Shown here piece after piece: positions 17,326 through 27,360 of a stretch of 64,000 nucleotides of DNA. The position numbers and the translations under genes are program-made. The stretch is from a virus. Positions within the stretch are counted from its first letter, which is position 1. Each line of letters opens with the position of its first letter. The stretch lies in the IMG/VR virus record IMGVR_UViG_3300043419_000898, positions 1-64,000 of that record; one strand, written 5' to 3'. Below the pieces are notes generated by a model. The model worked only from the letters and a program-made list of their open reading frames with translations. It had not been told where the DNA came from and did not search any database.

Positions 17326-19115
17326 AGGTTGCTTACCACTAGTTTCATTGGACCGTACAAGACCGTGTCAGAGCCACCATTGTTACGTACAACATAGATG
17401 TTATACGAACCGGGCGTATTGGTAACAGTCGTATCTAAAGTAAAGGTCAACTCACCATTTGACTGATACTGGATGACTGTTGGATAGGATTCAACAAGGT
17501 TATTGAGCGAGTAGACTTCTACTGTACATGCTGCTGTTCCGATAGGCACTGGTTTATTGTGTACATCCACCATCTGTAGTTTGACGGTAATTGACGAACC
17601 TTTGATTACATCGAGTATTCCGTTTGCGCCCATCTGGTCAGATATGAGCTTGTATCCAGTGGTTGTTACGAACGTATAGTTGCGTAGGTCAATAGTTATG
17701 ACCGCACCATTAGTACCAGACGCTCCTCTAACAACAACAGTACAGTCGTCAGCACCACCAACAAGTGCTTCGTCAGGTATGTCTAGACGATATACACCGG
17801 GCATTCCAACTGGGTCTACTTCAGCAAACCCACCAGCAACCCACGGCTGAGTTATCGTACGGGCTACCAGCGGGATTGATACGCTTGCTGTGCGTGTACG
17901 GTTGTAGCGGGCTGATAGACCAGAGGTAGAGGCGGTTAGACCGGTAGCACCGAGATAGAGTTCGATGGATTGGGAGGTGCTTCCGGGAGCGATTGTGATG
18001 GTTGAGGCGTTGCGTTCTGTTGGAGTGTAAAAAGATGCTCCTACGATAGTTTGTCTTGCCAACGCTCCAATATCAGTCCCTGATGTCCAGTTATACCCAT
18101 ATTGGTCTGTAGTAGGCGCACCAGATGATGTGCCAGCACCAATCAATGGACTATTGAGATAAGGACTAAAGAATGCAGTTGGAATAGCAGCGGTCAACAT
18201 TGTTGCCCCTAAATCTAGTCCTGTTAAACCTGTTCGTGAATTGACACCAACATCAACTCCGCTTCTTGTGATGGTTGATGCAATCCGATTGTAGTCTTCA
18301 ATAAGTCTGCCGGTTGCATTAGATGCAAGTGATGTTCCACCGTAAATCTGAAATAAAACGCAGTTTCGTATATTTGATGGATTTGTTGTATTCGACGACC
18401 GAACACTAACACCTAGGTCTTGATGTAAAAATACAGAGTTATAGATTGAGACTCCGTTACCAACTGTAATGGTGTTATACGTTGGACCATCAACTATTAT
18501 GCCATTGTTGCACAAGAACAAGCAATCGGTTACCGATGTATTAAAGTTATAAGCCGAACCTGTTGTTTGACCTTCAATATATAATCCAACATCGCCATAA
18601 AAAATACATTTACTTATTGTTGAATCTAGAGGATTATTAGCAGATGTAGCTAATCGCACAATCCCTCTAGCACCACCACTTTGCGCAGACCACGTTGAAA
18701 ACACGCAGTTTTGCAATGTTATATTTCTTGCACTTGTAAATTGCGTATAACCATTACCAACTATATGCACATTTTGTAACGTCACATAAGTTTTAGCGCA
18801 GGTTAATATATTCCCAAATGTCGGAACAACATTGTCTGATGCAAAATTTGTCATCAAAACAATGTTTGGAGTTACTCCAGAAAATTGTGATGCGACAGGG
18901 TCTCCAGAGATTACGAGCGTTTGACTAACTGATGGCGTAACCGTCACTGTAGGAGATTCTCGGTAGATACCGGGCGCAATATATAAATAATTCGCACCAC
19001 TCGTTAAAACCATATTGGCTAATGCATAAGTAATAGTTTGCCACGCCTGATTTGCAGCTGAACCAGTGCCTGCGTTGGCATTATTGCCGTCTGTCCTAAC
19101 GTAATAAGTCGCCAT
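17322..19115 (-). CDS. Beta-helix spike-like protein 1
   Basis: 597 residues, one of seven paralogs. Domains: DUF1565-like entry (YYVRTDGNNANAGTGSAANQ, then LYIAPGIYRES; residues 1-55), a right-handed parallel beta-helix of variable sequence with Asn-rich turns (about 60-345), a conserved beta domain from ERNASTITIAPGSTSQSI (about 368) to VVRGASGTNGAV (about 480), and a C-terminal Ig-like domain of about 95 residues ending YGPMKLVVSNL. The variable middle between conserved ends fits a receptor-binding spike or a set of virion decorations. Overlaps its neighbours by 1-4 nt. Confidence 0.75.
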   Translation of the reverse strand: MATYYVRTDGNNANAGTGSAANQAWQTITYALANMVLTSGANYLYIAPGIYRESPTVTVTPSVSQTLVISGDPVASQFSGVTPNIVLMTNFASDNVVPTFGNILTCAKTYVTLQNVHIVGNGYTQFTSARNITLQNCVFSTWSAQSGGARGIVRLATSANNPLDSTISKCIFYGDVGLYIEGQTTGSAYNFNTSVTDCLFLCNNGIIVDGPTYNTITVGNGVSIYNSVFLHQDLGVSVRSSNTTNPSNIRNCVLFQIYGGTSLASNATGRLIEDYNRIASTITRSGVDVGVNSRTGLTGLDLGATMLTAAIPTAFFSPYLNSPLIGAGTSSGAPTTDQYGYNWTSGTDIGALARQTIVGASFYTPTERNASTITIAPGSTSQSIELYLGATGLTASTSGLSARYNRTRTASVSIPLVARTITQPWVAGGFAEVDPVGMPGVYRLDIPDEALVGGADDCTVVVRGASGTNGAVITIDLRNYTFVTTTGYKLISDQMGANGILDVIKGSSITVKLQMVDVHNKPVPIGTAACTVEVYSLNNLVESYPTVIQYQSNGELTFTLDTTVTNTPGSYNIYVVRNNGGSDTVLYGPMKLVVSNL

Positions 19116-19342
19116 TATTCGGCATCTCCACTAATAATCTGTTGAGCCATAATCACTGCGAACTGTTGCACGATGCCATACTGAAACTGCTCATCCTGCA
19201 TCACCCACCAGACGTTGACCGATGTTCCATCATGTCCAAACGCTCCAAGGATGTTTCCAGCATCGTCTTCAATGTCACCAAATACACGCCAATCAGTAGA
19301 CGGTGCAGGTTCCTTTTCAATGCGGAAGTTTTGCAGGTTCAT
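19115..19342 (-). CDS. Spike-satellite module (75 aa)
   Basis: MNLQNFRIEKEPAPSTDW, then VFGDIEDDAGNILGAFGHDG, a Trp-Trp pair (VWWVMQDEQFQYG) and QQFAVIMAQQIISGDAE. The same module occurs at 25274-25564 and twice in tandem at 31012-31458, always beside spike genes, so it probably serves them, as a chaperone or linker (inference). No family recognised. Confidence 0.7.
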   Translation of the reverse strand: MNLQNFRIEKEPAPSTDWRVFGDIEDDAGNILGAFGHDGTSVNVWWVMQDEQFQYGIVQQFAVIMAQQIISGDAE

Positions 19343-19488
19343 TTGCCCACCTTCAAAGCACTTGCCTGAACACCCTTGAAAGGCATCGTGAGGAACGCCA
19401 GCACACTAGACACCGCAGCGGAGACTCCAGCCGCTACAGCCTTGCTCCCATATACCGCCATCACTGCTCCGTAGACCGTAGTATTCAT
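19339..19488 (-). CDS. Small hydrophobic protein between spike genes (49 aa)
   Basis: Starts MNTTVYGAVMAVYGSKAVAA and ends QASALKVGK. Residues about 4-35 are small and hydrophobic, which may form one membrane span. Its start overlaps the upstream spike stop (TAATG at 19486-19490) and its stop overlaps the next start (ATGA at 19339-19342), so translational coupling supports it as a real gene. Function unknown. Confidence 0.65.
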   Translation of the reverse strand: MNTTVYGAVMAVYGSKAVAAGVSAAVSSVLAFLTMPFKGVQASALKVGK

Positions 19489-21512
19489 TACCGTCTCCTA
19501 ACCCTTAGCATCATAGGTCCATGTATAGCAGTATCAGCACCGCCATTATTGCGCCTTGCGTATACCTTGTAATCGCCAGCCGTAGTAGTCACTACAGTAT
19601 CGAGAATAAACGTCATCTCACCGTTTGACTCATACTGAATTGTCGGCGTATAGGTAGATATAAGGTTCCCAGATGAGTACACCTCTACGGTACACGTAGC
19701 GGCTCCTATAGGCACTGCTGTGTTGTACGTATCAACTATCTGCAACTTTACAGTTGTTGATGTACCTTGGATGATATCTAGTTCACCGTTTGCACCGAGT
19801 TGGTCAGATATCAACTTGTAGCCGGGAGTACTGATAAGCATAGATGCTTGGTCAAACTCTACGGTCACATATGCACCGTTAGTGCCAGATGCACCCTTGA
19901 TAGTAAACGATGCTGTAGTAGTGTTGGCGGCTATCATCGCATTAGGAATATCGAACCTATAAAGTCCCGGCATCCTAACTGCATCTACTTCACAGAAGCC
20001 ACCAGATACCCACGCTCCAGTTGGTGTCTGAGCAACCAGCGGTACGGTCACTGTAGCACTGTTGTTTCTGACGTAGTAGCAAACTAAGTTAGGCGTGTCG
20101 AATGATATGCCCGTAACACCTAGGAAGACATAAGTTGACTGACTTTGCGAACCGGGTGTAGTCCTGAATGTCGTTGTCTGTCGTTCTGATGGTATGTACT
20201 GTCCAATAGTAGATAGGTCAACTCTGTTAGCCATACCGACAGTTGGTGCGGAACCAGTTGGATATGCAGTGCCAAACGCATCTGTTGTGTATCTAAATCT
20301 ACGATGCTGGATAGTTCCAGCAGTGGATGGAGTAAGACCAGTACAAGTGAAGGATGTAGTTCCGGTGACTGTTGCTACAGTGTATGTTTGCAGAGCAGTG
20401 ATGTTGCCGAGTGTAGTCAAGAATTGAATCTTGTCACCAACAACATAGACGTTTCCACCAAGCGGAATTTCGGCAGAACCAGCAGTGATTCCAACAGATA
20501 GAGAGTTTGGAGTGCCGGATGAGATGAGGTTACTACCAAGGCGTGGTGCATACCAGTCGTTTACACCAAGACCAAATAGTCGTTCCATACCGTGAGATAG
20601 TGTTGGGTTACATATAACATTATTACTACCTACCGCTGTATTGAGTGCTACATTTGCGTAACCACTTTGAATCATACTTGATTTGTTGTAATCCGCATAA
20701 ATAGCATTAGCGATATTTGCTTGACAGTAGTTAAATGTAATCTGTTGTGCGTAGTTGTTGTAGTATTTTGCTTGCAATGTTGCATCAGTTACACCGGACA
20801 CTTCTAAGCACCTGTGTACTTGGTGAAACGTATTATTAAATACAAGCGTATTTGCAGGAGTATATCCAGTTAAGAATATTGCCCCGTTTCCAGCACCATT
20901 TGCGTTTCCACCACCGGTGAAATAATTGTTGGCAATGACTGTATTTGACTCTATTGCTGATGAGCCAGCATGAGTAACTTGTAATATCACACTACCTACA
21001 GCCGTCCTGCATAAGACTATGTTGTCAGTGAAAATAAAATTTAATGCCACATTGTTTGGGCTGCCGATAGTGCCAACATTACTCCAACAAATAAATGCAC
21101 ATTGGTCTACAATCCAGTTTGTACAAGTAGTTGCACTAAAACCGGTGTTCCAGTTTTCAAACAACAACTTACGAAAAGTTAAAAAGTTCTTTGATGTAGC
21201 AGTAAGAGCAGTTCCACTATAGTTAACTTGTGCGTTATCAGCCGCCGTAGATGTAATACGGACTACACCCGGTGTGATGTCGCTAAACTGAGTACACGTA
21301 GGGTCACCAAGTATGTTTGTCTGAACAGTAGCCGAAATCATAGCGACAGTCAACGTCTCGTTGTATCGACCCGGTGCAATGTAAACCGTATCACCGGACG
21401 AGATACCAGCCGCTCCTAGTGCCTTCTGTATAGTCTGCCAAGCCTGAAGCCGACCGGGTCCTAAACCAGTGTTAGCATCACTACCATCGTTACGGACATA
21501 GTATGTAGGCAT
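19488..21512 (-). CDS. Beta-helix spike-like protein 2
   Basis: 674 residues, the longest paralog. The extra length comes from an insertion at about 345-425 (AGSAEIPLGGNVYVVGDKI, TYTVATVTGTTSFTC) that is not in the others. Entry motif YYVRNDGSDANTG, beta-helix, conserved domain with WVSGGFCEVDAVRMPGLYRF, and an Ig-like end (HGPMMLRVRRR). Other features as for paralog 1. Confidence 0.75.
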   Translation of the reverse strand: MPTYYVRNDGSDANTGLGPGRLQAWQTIQKALGAAGISSGDTVYIAPGRYNETLTVAMISATVQTNILGDPTCTQFSDITPGVVRITSTAADNAQVNYSGTALTATSKNFLTFRKLLFENWNTGFSATTCTNWIVDQCAFICWSNVGTIGSPNNVALNFIFTDNIVLCRTAVGSVILQVTHAGSSAIESNTVIANNYFTGGGNANGAGNGAIFLTGYTPANTLVFNNTFHQVHRCLEVSGVTDATLQAKYYNNYAQQITFNYCQANIANAIYADYNKSSMIQSGYANVALNTAVGSNNVICNPTLSHGMERLFGLGVNDWYAPRLGSNLISSGTPNSLSVGITAGSAEIPLGGNVYVVGDKIQFLTTLGNITALQTYTVATVTGTTSFTCTGLTPSTAGTIQHRRFRYTTDAFGTAYPTGSAPTVGMANRVDLSTIGQYIPSERQTTTFRTTPGSQSQSTYVFLGVTGISFDTPNLVCYYVRNNSATVTVPLVAQTPTGAWVSGGFCEVDAVRMPGLYRFDIPNAMIAANTTTASFTIKGASGTNGAYVTVEFDQASMLISTPGYKLISDQLGANGELDIIQGTSTTVKLQIVDTYNTAVPIGAATCTVEVYSSGNLISTYTPTIQYESNGEMTFILDTVVTTTAGDYKVYARRNNGGADTAIHGPMMLRVRRR

Positions 21513-23374
21513 TACAGTCTCCTAACCTTCAAAGCAAGCGGTCCATAAACAACACTATCTGAAGCACCAGCAGAGCGTACACAGTAAACATTGTAGTCGC
21601 CAGCAGTAGCCGTTACAGTGCTTGTAAGAACAAACGACAACTCACCGTTACCAGCATACTGAACAACCGGCGTATATGTTGCTACTAAGTTGTTGTTGCT
21701 ATTGTAGACTTGCACAGAACATGTTGCAGTACCAATATTGACTGGAACATCATACATATCCAACAACTGAATCTTAGTGGTTACCGTAGAGTTCTGATTG
21801 AGTTCAAGAATGCCGTTGTTTCCACTGTCTTCTGAGTACAACTTAAACTCATTGGTTGATACTAGTGATGATGTTGCTGGATTCTCGATGTTGACGTTTA
21901 CGAATGCACCATTGAAAGCGTTAGCACCACGTAGCATGATAGACGCTGATTTAGCACCAGCAAGCATCACGTCGTTAGGGATGTCGAACTTATAAACACC
22001 GGGCATTGTTGTTGATGACACTTCGAACAAGCCACCAGATACCCAAGTAGAAGCGTTACCAGCAACTAGTGGGACGTATACGGTAGCACCATTGTCACGA
22101 GCGTAGTAGCACGTCAAGTTAGGCGTTTGATAGTTTACGCCAGTGGAACCTAGGTAGACGTGTACTGAGACTCCAGTGGAGCCTGATGTGACTGTGATTG
22201 TTTGGATTGCTCTGTCTAGAGGTACGTAGCCAGCAGTTGATGGGATAGTAGATACTTGCCTGTTATCCATATATCCAATAGTCGGATTTGCTTGATTCCA
22301 AATATTGTTACTGAAATCATATGTAGGCGTACTGAAATTACCAAATGTTGTATTCGCACCAGCACCAATTATCGCAGAACCAAGTAAAGGTGTGTATGGT
22401 AAGTATTGATATACACTCTCCTTGTATCCTTCTTGTATATCAACTGGCATCGAGTTCAATGTTACGTTTCCAGTACCGGGTCCAAAACTGTTATTACTTA
22501 AAACAAATCCTGCATTATATGATTGCTGAACTTGATTACTAAAGTCATTTGTAAATGTGTTTGTGACCGGAACACTTAATATTAAACAGTTCGTAACCGT
22601 CATGGCTGGTCTACCACTCCATGCGTTGCAAGCAAAAATATAATTAGGTTGATTTCTGCCGGGGGCAAGTGTACAGTTCCAATAGTTTGACATATATGTG
22701 TTATTGGAATTGGCTTTACTTGCTTGAAGATGATAGAAATTTGTAACAGTACCACCAGAGTTAGTGTGTGATGCTCTATCTGCATTTATACATGCAGTCA
22801 TAAAACATGATGCAAATAAAACAGTACAAGCAACAGGGTAGTTTGCATTATTGAAATATGCTGGAAATTCAAATAAAGAACAACGCCTAAACGAAACCGT
22901 CATAACTGGGCTTTCATTAATTTGTGTAAATGACGATTCCTTACAACCAGCATACACAACGCAATCATCAAAAAATACGGACGGACTACTAGTAAATGTC
23001 ATCCACCCGTCAAATCTAAGATTCCTGAACGTATAGAATCCCTTTGAAGAAAGCGTCAATACTGCGCCAGATGGAGCAGTGGCGTCATTCGTCAAGTTAT
23101 TACTTATTCTGACAACACCGGCAGTGAGACCCGTTCCCCACGCAACTTGAGTTAGTGATGCATCACCACGAACATCAATATTCAATGACTGCAATGTAAT
23201 AGTCGGAGATACATTCTCTCGATACACACCCGGTGCAATCCAAACTGTATCTCCGCCAACTGCTACAGATAACGCTTTGTTGACAGTCCTAAATGCACCA
23301 GTGCCACTCGCATTAGTAGGTGCTAATCCTGTATTAGTATCGTTGCCATCAGGTCTTACATAATATGTAGGCAT
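21512..23374 (-). CDS. Beta-helix spike-like protein 3
   Basis: 620 residues. The first 55 residues (YYVRPDGNDTNTG, FRTVNKALSVAVGGDTVWIA) and the last 250 are close to those of paralog 4, so the two are a recent duplicate pair. The helix part (about 60-330) differs strongly. Ends YGPLALKVRRL. Joined to its neighbours by single-nucleotide overlaps. Confidence 0.75.
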   Translation of the reverse strand: MPTYYVRPDGNDTNTGLAPTNASGTGAFRTVNKALSVAVGGDTVWIAPGVYRENVSPTITLQSLNIDVRGDASLTQVAWGTGLTAGVVRISNNLTNDATAPSGAVLTLSSKGFYTFRNLRFDGWMTFTSSPSVFFDDCVVYAGCKESSFTQINESPVMTVSFRRCSLFEFPAYFNNANYPVACTVLFASCFMTACINADRASHTNSGGTVTNFYHLQASKANSNNTYMSNYWNCTLAPGRNQPNYIFACNAWSGRPAMTVTNCLILSVPVTNTFTNDFSNQVQQSYNAGFVLSNNSFGPGTGNVTLNSMPVDIQEGYKESVYQYLPYTPLLGSAIIGAGANTTFGNFSTPTYDFSNNIWNQANPTIGYMDNRQVSTIPSTAGYVPLDRAIQTITVTSGSTGVSVHVYLGSTGVNYQTPNLTCYYARDNGATVYVPLVAGNASTWVSGGLFEVSSTTMPGVYKFDIPNDVMLAGAKSASIMLRGANAFNGAFVNVNIENPATSSLVSTNEFKLYSEDSGNNGILELNQNSTVTTKIQLLDMYDVPVNIGTATCSVQVYNSNNNLVATYTPVVQYAGNGELSFVLTSTVTATAGDYNVYCVRSAGASDSVVYGPLALKVRRL

Positions 23375-25272
23375 TAGAGATTATTTACCTTTACAGCAAG
23401 CGGTCCAAATACGGCTCTGTCGGTAGTACCACCAGCACGTATTGCATACACGTTGTAGTTACCAGCCGTATTCGTAACAGTGCCGTCAATCACAAAGGTT
23501 ACCGCACCGTTTGACGCATACTGCACAGTCGGCGTGTACGAACCTATCAGCACGTTAGCAGAAGAGTAAACTTCAACGGACATCGTTGATGAACCAATGT
23601 TTACGGCAGTTCCGTTAGTATCTGCTATCTGACACTTGATTGTTGTTACTGTTCCTTTATTGACTGTAAGTACACCATCAGAACCAGCATATTCAGACAA
23701 CAACTTGTACCCAGTTGTAGATAAGTAAGCCGACTGAGCCGGTTGCTTGATATTGATGTTGACATACGCTCCGTTGAACGCATTAGCACCACGCAGCATT
23801 ATGGATGCAGTAGACGCACCAGAAGATATGACTTCGTTAGGTATGTCGAACTTGTATACACCGGGCATCGTTACGGCAGATACTTCGTAGAGGCTACCAG
23901 AGACCCATGTAGAGGCGTTACCAGCAACTAGCGGTATGTTTACCGATGTGCCGTTATTACGTGCGTAGTAACAAGTAAGGTTAGGTGTCTGGAAGGTTAC
24001 TCCGGTGGAGCCTAGGTAGACGTGTACTGACTTGCCGGTTTCAGCCGCTGTGACCGTGACTGTTTGGATAGAACGGTCTAAAGGTACGTAGCCACCTGCT
24101 CCCGGTACAGTTGCTATAACCCTGTTATCCATATACCCAACAGTTGGGTTAAGTTGATTCCACAGATTGTTAGAAAAGTCAGTTGTTGGTGTTGTCCATG
24201 TTGTCGTACCAACTGTTACGGACTGTGTACCAGCACCTATGACTGGACTAGCCGGTAGTGGTGTATGTGGTACGTAGTTAAATACACCTTGACTGTATCC
24301 GTCATTTATGTCTATTGGTGCATATTGAAGTGTGACAGAGTTAGCACCAGATGCAACACTAGACCGGGTTATGTTGATACCGTAATTGTAATTCTCAACA
24401 ATTCCTGAAGCCACAGACCTAAATGTAGCAGTAGTTGCAGTAGCAAGTATTAGGCAGTTGATTACTATGAAATTACCTGTCGTCCCACCAACGTTGTCAT
24501 TCCATATGTACGAAGGAGTTGTGCGCCCCGGTAAAACAGTGCAGTTAAAGAAACGTACATGCGTAGTTCCCTGAGCACCTGCACCAGCCTCCATACTCCA
24601 ATAAAAAGTACCAAGTACTGCTGGGCTTTCACAGACATAAAACAAGCAATCTACAAAAGACAGACGTTCATCAACACTTACATTTAACTGCGCACGACCA
24701 AATCTCATAGGCACGTTACTGAACGTACATCGAAGGAATTCTATATTCCAAACATACCGGTCACCCAGATTGCTATATCCAAAAAATTCAGTAAGTTGAC
24801 CATTCCCAGCAAACTGACAATCAGTAAATCTATGTCCTGAACCACGAGTGTTATCAGTCGTATCCCAAAATGCTACACATCTAAATGAGCCATCTATGCG
24901 TATCTTTGAGAAGTCATAAAACCTTCTAAGTGTTGCATAGTTAGTACCTAAGTCTAATGTAACACCGGAAGGAGTTGATGAGTCGTTTGTTAGTTGGTTC
25001 GTAAGCCTAATCACACCAACGGTCAACCCAGAACCCCAAGGAACTTGAGTAAGCGTCGGGTCGCCTTTGACATATATGTAAGTGTTTTGAGCCGCAGTTG
25101 TAGGATAAACATTCTCCCTATACGTACCGGGAGCAATCCAAACCGTATCACCGCCAACCGCTACACTAAGTGCCTTGTTGACAGTCCTAAACGAACCAGT
25201 ACCAGCGGCGTTAGTTGGAGCAGTGCCGACGTTTAGGTCGTTGCCGTCTGGTCTTACATAGTAAGTAGGCAT
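23374..25272 (-). CDS. Beta-helix spike-like protein 4
   Basis: 632 residues, partner of paralog 3. Its helix part carries different strands (for example YDFSKIRIDGSFRCVAFW). Conserved domain from VPLDRSIQTVTVTAAETG with YEVSAVTMPGVYKFDIP, and Ig-like end FGPLAVKVNNL. Preceded by a satellite gene at 25274-25564. Confidence 0.75.
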   Translation of the reverse strand: MPTYYVRPDGNDLNVGTAPTNAAGTGSFRTVNKALSVAVGGDTVWIAPGTYRENVYPTTAAQNTYIYVKGDPTLTQVPWGSGLTVGVIRLTNQLTNDSSTPSGVTLDLGTNYATLRRFYDFSKIRIDGSFRCVAFWDTTDNTRGSGHRFTDCQFAGNGQLTEFFGYSNLGDRYVWNIEFLRCTFSNVPMRFGRAQLNVSVDERLSFVDCLFYVCESPAVLGTFYWSMEAGAGAQGTTHVRFFNCTVLPGRTTPSYIWNDNVGGTTGNFIVINCLILATATTATFRSVASGIVENYNYGINITRSSVASGANSVTLQYAPIDINDGYSQGVFNYVPHTPLPASPVIGAGTQSVTVGTTTWTTPTTDFSNNLWNQLNPTVGYMDNRVIATVPGAGGYVPLDRSIQTVTVTAAETGKSVHVYLGSTGVTFQTPNLTCYYARNNGTSVNIPLVAGNASTWVSGSLYEVSAVTMPGVYKFDIPNEVISSGASTASIMLRGANAFNGAYVNINIKQPAQSAYLSTTGYKLLSEYAGSDGVLTVNKGTVTTIKCQIADTNGTAVNIGSSTMSVEVYSSANVLIGSYTPTVQYASNGAVTFVIDGTVTNTAGNYNVYAIRAGGTTDRAVFGPLAVKVNNL

Positions 25273-25273
25273 A

Positions 25274-25564
25274 CTAACCCTCCTGCGGTGGAACTGGGTT
25301 CAGGATAGCGTCAGCCATATGTTGAAGGAACATATCAACCCAGCCTGACTGCTTGTCCAATGGTTGTGTAGTAAAGAACTGAAACAACGAAGTACCTTGT
25401 GGCACTCCTTCAGCGTCTGGATTGTTGAATGTCCCTAAGATGTAGGCAGGGTCAGGATTTTGCGGGTCGTAAAACTCGCTGACAATATCTCCAAACACTT
25501 TCCAGTCGTTTGTTTCTGGTACGTGTTCTTTTCGGATGTTTGCGAAACTGTTATTGAGACCCAT
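25274..25564 (-). CDS. Spike-satellite module, longer form (96 aa)
   Basis: MGLNNSFANIRKEHVPETND, then WKVFGDIVSEFYDPQNPDPA with an insertion compared with the 75-residue form, LGTFNNPDAEG and a hydrophobic helix (MFLQHMADAILNPVPPQEG). Diverged homolog of the 19115-19342 product, judged by DW-x-VFGDI and LG-x-F. It lies 17 nt from the neighbouring spike gene. Unknown function. Confidence 0.6.
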   Translation of the reverse strand: MGLNNSFANIRKEHVPETNDWKVFGDIVSEFYDPQNPDPAYILGTFNNPDAEGVPQGTSLFQFFTTQPLDKQSGWVDMFLQHMADAILNPVPPQEG

Positions 25565-25581
25565 AGTAATTTAGTCTAACC

Positions 25582-27360
25582 TTATGGCGATAACACTTCA
25601 AGTTTCATACGACCAAAGACGTTTATCTCAGAACCTATCTGCCGTGAAATATTGATGGTGTACATACCAACAACATTAGTCACCGTAGCGTCTATAGCAA
25701 ACGAGTATCTGCCGTCTTCAGCGTATTTAGCAGTACAAGGGTACGAGTCAACCAAGAAGCCAGCACTGTTGTAAGCATTAGCAGTAACGACTGTGCCTGT
25801 ACCATCTACGCCTGTGCCGTACTGGTCAACCATCTTGAAGTCGATTGAGTGGATAGAACCCTTGAACAGTTTGAGGCGTTCGTCTGTGAGTACACCATCT
25901 GCTTGTACGGTAAATGGACCCATACGTACTTGTGAACCAAGGATAGGTGGTTCTTGAATAACAACAACTGCACCGTTAGTTCCTGATGCACCTCTAACCG
26001 TAACCACTGTCTGGGTGTATGCGGCAGATATTGCTGCGTTAGGTATGTCTAGTCGATACACGCCGGGTTGATTAGCCGCACTGACTTCTGCAAAACCTCC
26101 GGATACCCATGCGCCTGTTGTTGTTTGTGCTACTAGTGCAATAGATACTGGAGCGGCATCTTCCTTAGTGTAATAGGCTTGAAGACCGGCGGTTGTAGCA
26201 GTAAGACCTGTAGCACCTAAATATAGGTAGAGTGAGCGGGATGTTGAGCCAGCGGTGATACTGATTTGGGTAGTTTCATCTAAGTTAGGTAAGTATGTAC
26301 CGATACCTGTGAGTGTTCTGTATTTTGCAACTCCAATATCAGGATTAGTGCCCCATGCTTGACCATACATATCGACAGTTGGTGCACCTGAAAGCAATCC
26401 AGCAAGAGCATTGGGGCTGTTAAATGTATTTCCAAATATCTGTACTGGACCATAGCCTTGAAGTAGGCTTTGACCAAAATCCAGACCAGACCATGATGCA
26501 ACTGTTGTATTTGCACCTTGAGCCACATTTAGTCTATTATTAACACCGTAAACACGGTTAAAGTTTTCGGTTACACCTAAGTTTAGGTTAGATTGAAACG
26601 CATATGTGCCTGTTGCATAAATTAGACAATTGTAAATATTTATAACTCCTGAGCCTGAAATATGAGCCTGCGAAGTCCTAAATGGTGTTGAACCCATTAG
26701 TACACAGTTATAAATATTCACACCCGACAAAAGATAAGGATTGTATCCAGTATTTTGGTCTGTAAGAAAAATTGCGTTTTCACCTGTTAGGACACAATCA
26801 CTTAAAGCAAAACCAACATTTTGTGCTGACCCTAAATTCCTATAGTTGTATTGAATCCCGTTCACTGTCCCAGTGAAAACACTTTGCTTGACAACTGTAT
26901 TGAAGTTTGAATTGGTAGTACCGCTAAACGTAAATGCCGATGTTGTTGCCGATGTACTAAAACATAAACACCTTTCAACCGTTAAATTAGTACTAGTTGC
27001 TATGTTTAATCCACCAATAATTAAGTCTCTGAATGTCAGGTTATTCTTACTTGTTCCAGTAATAGCGTCGGATGTTGACACAGTGTTGTCATTAATCGCT
27101 GGGGTAATTCTAACTTCACCTGCCGATACACCAACAAACTGTGAAGCAGTTGGGTTACCGTAGATATTCGTCGCTGATGCGTACGTGCCACCAATCGTAA
27201 CTGTTTCCCTATACGTACCCGGTGCTATCCACAACGTGTCCCCACTAGTTATGCCACTTGCACTTAGTGCTTTTGCTATAGTTCGCCACGCTGTAGATGC
27301 AGTTGAACCTAAGCCCGTATTAGCGTCGTTGCCATCCGGTCTTACATAATACGTAGCCAT
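25582..27360 (-). CDS. Beta-helix spike-like protein 5
   Basis: 592 residues. YYVRPDGNDANTGLGST and LWIAPGTYRETVTI entry, helix to about 340, conserved domain with YYTKEDAAPVSIALVAQ and WVSGGFAEVSAANQPGVYRL, and Ig-like end ending FGRMKLEVLSP. Its conserved part is closest to that of paralog 6 (both have LQAYYTKED), which suggests a second duplicate pair. Confidence 0.75.
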   Translation of the reverse strand: MATYYVRPDGNDANTGLGSTASTAWRTIAKALSASGITSGDTLWIAPGTYRETVTIGGTYASATNIYGNPTASQFVGVSAGEVRITPAINDNTVSTSDAITGTSKNNLTFRDLIIGGLNIATSTNLTVERCLCFSTSATTSAFTFSGTTNSNFNTVVKQSVFTGTVNGIQYNYRNLGSAQNVGFALSDCVLTGENAIFLTDQNTGYNPYLLSGVNIYNCVLMGSTPFRTSQAHISGSGVINIYNCLIYATGTYAFQSNLNLGVTENFNRVYGVNNRLNVAQGANTTVASWSGLDFGQSLLQGYGPVQIFGNTFNSPNALAGLLSGAPTVDMYGQAWGTNPDIGVAKYRTLTGIGTYLPNLDETTQISITAGSTSRSLYLYLGATGLTATTAGLQAYYTKEDAAPVSIALVAQTTTGAWVSGGFAEVSAANQPGVYRLDIPNAAISAAYTQTVVTVRGASGTNGAVVVIQEPPILGSQVRMGPFTVQADGVLTDERLKLFKGSIHSIDFKMVDQYGTGVDGTGTVVTANAYNSAGFLVDSYPCTAKYAEDGRYSFAIDATVTNVVGMYTINISRQIGSEINVFGRMKLEVLSP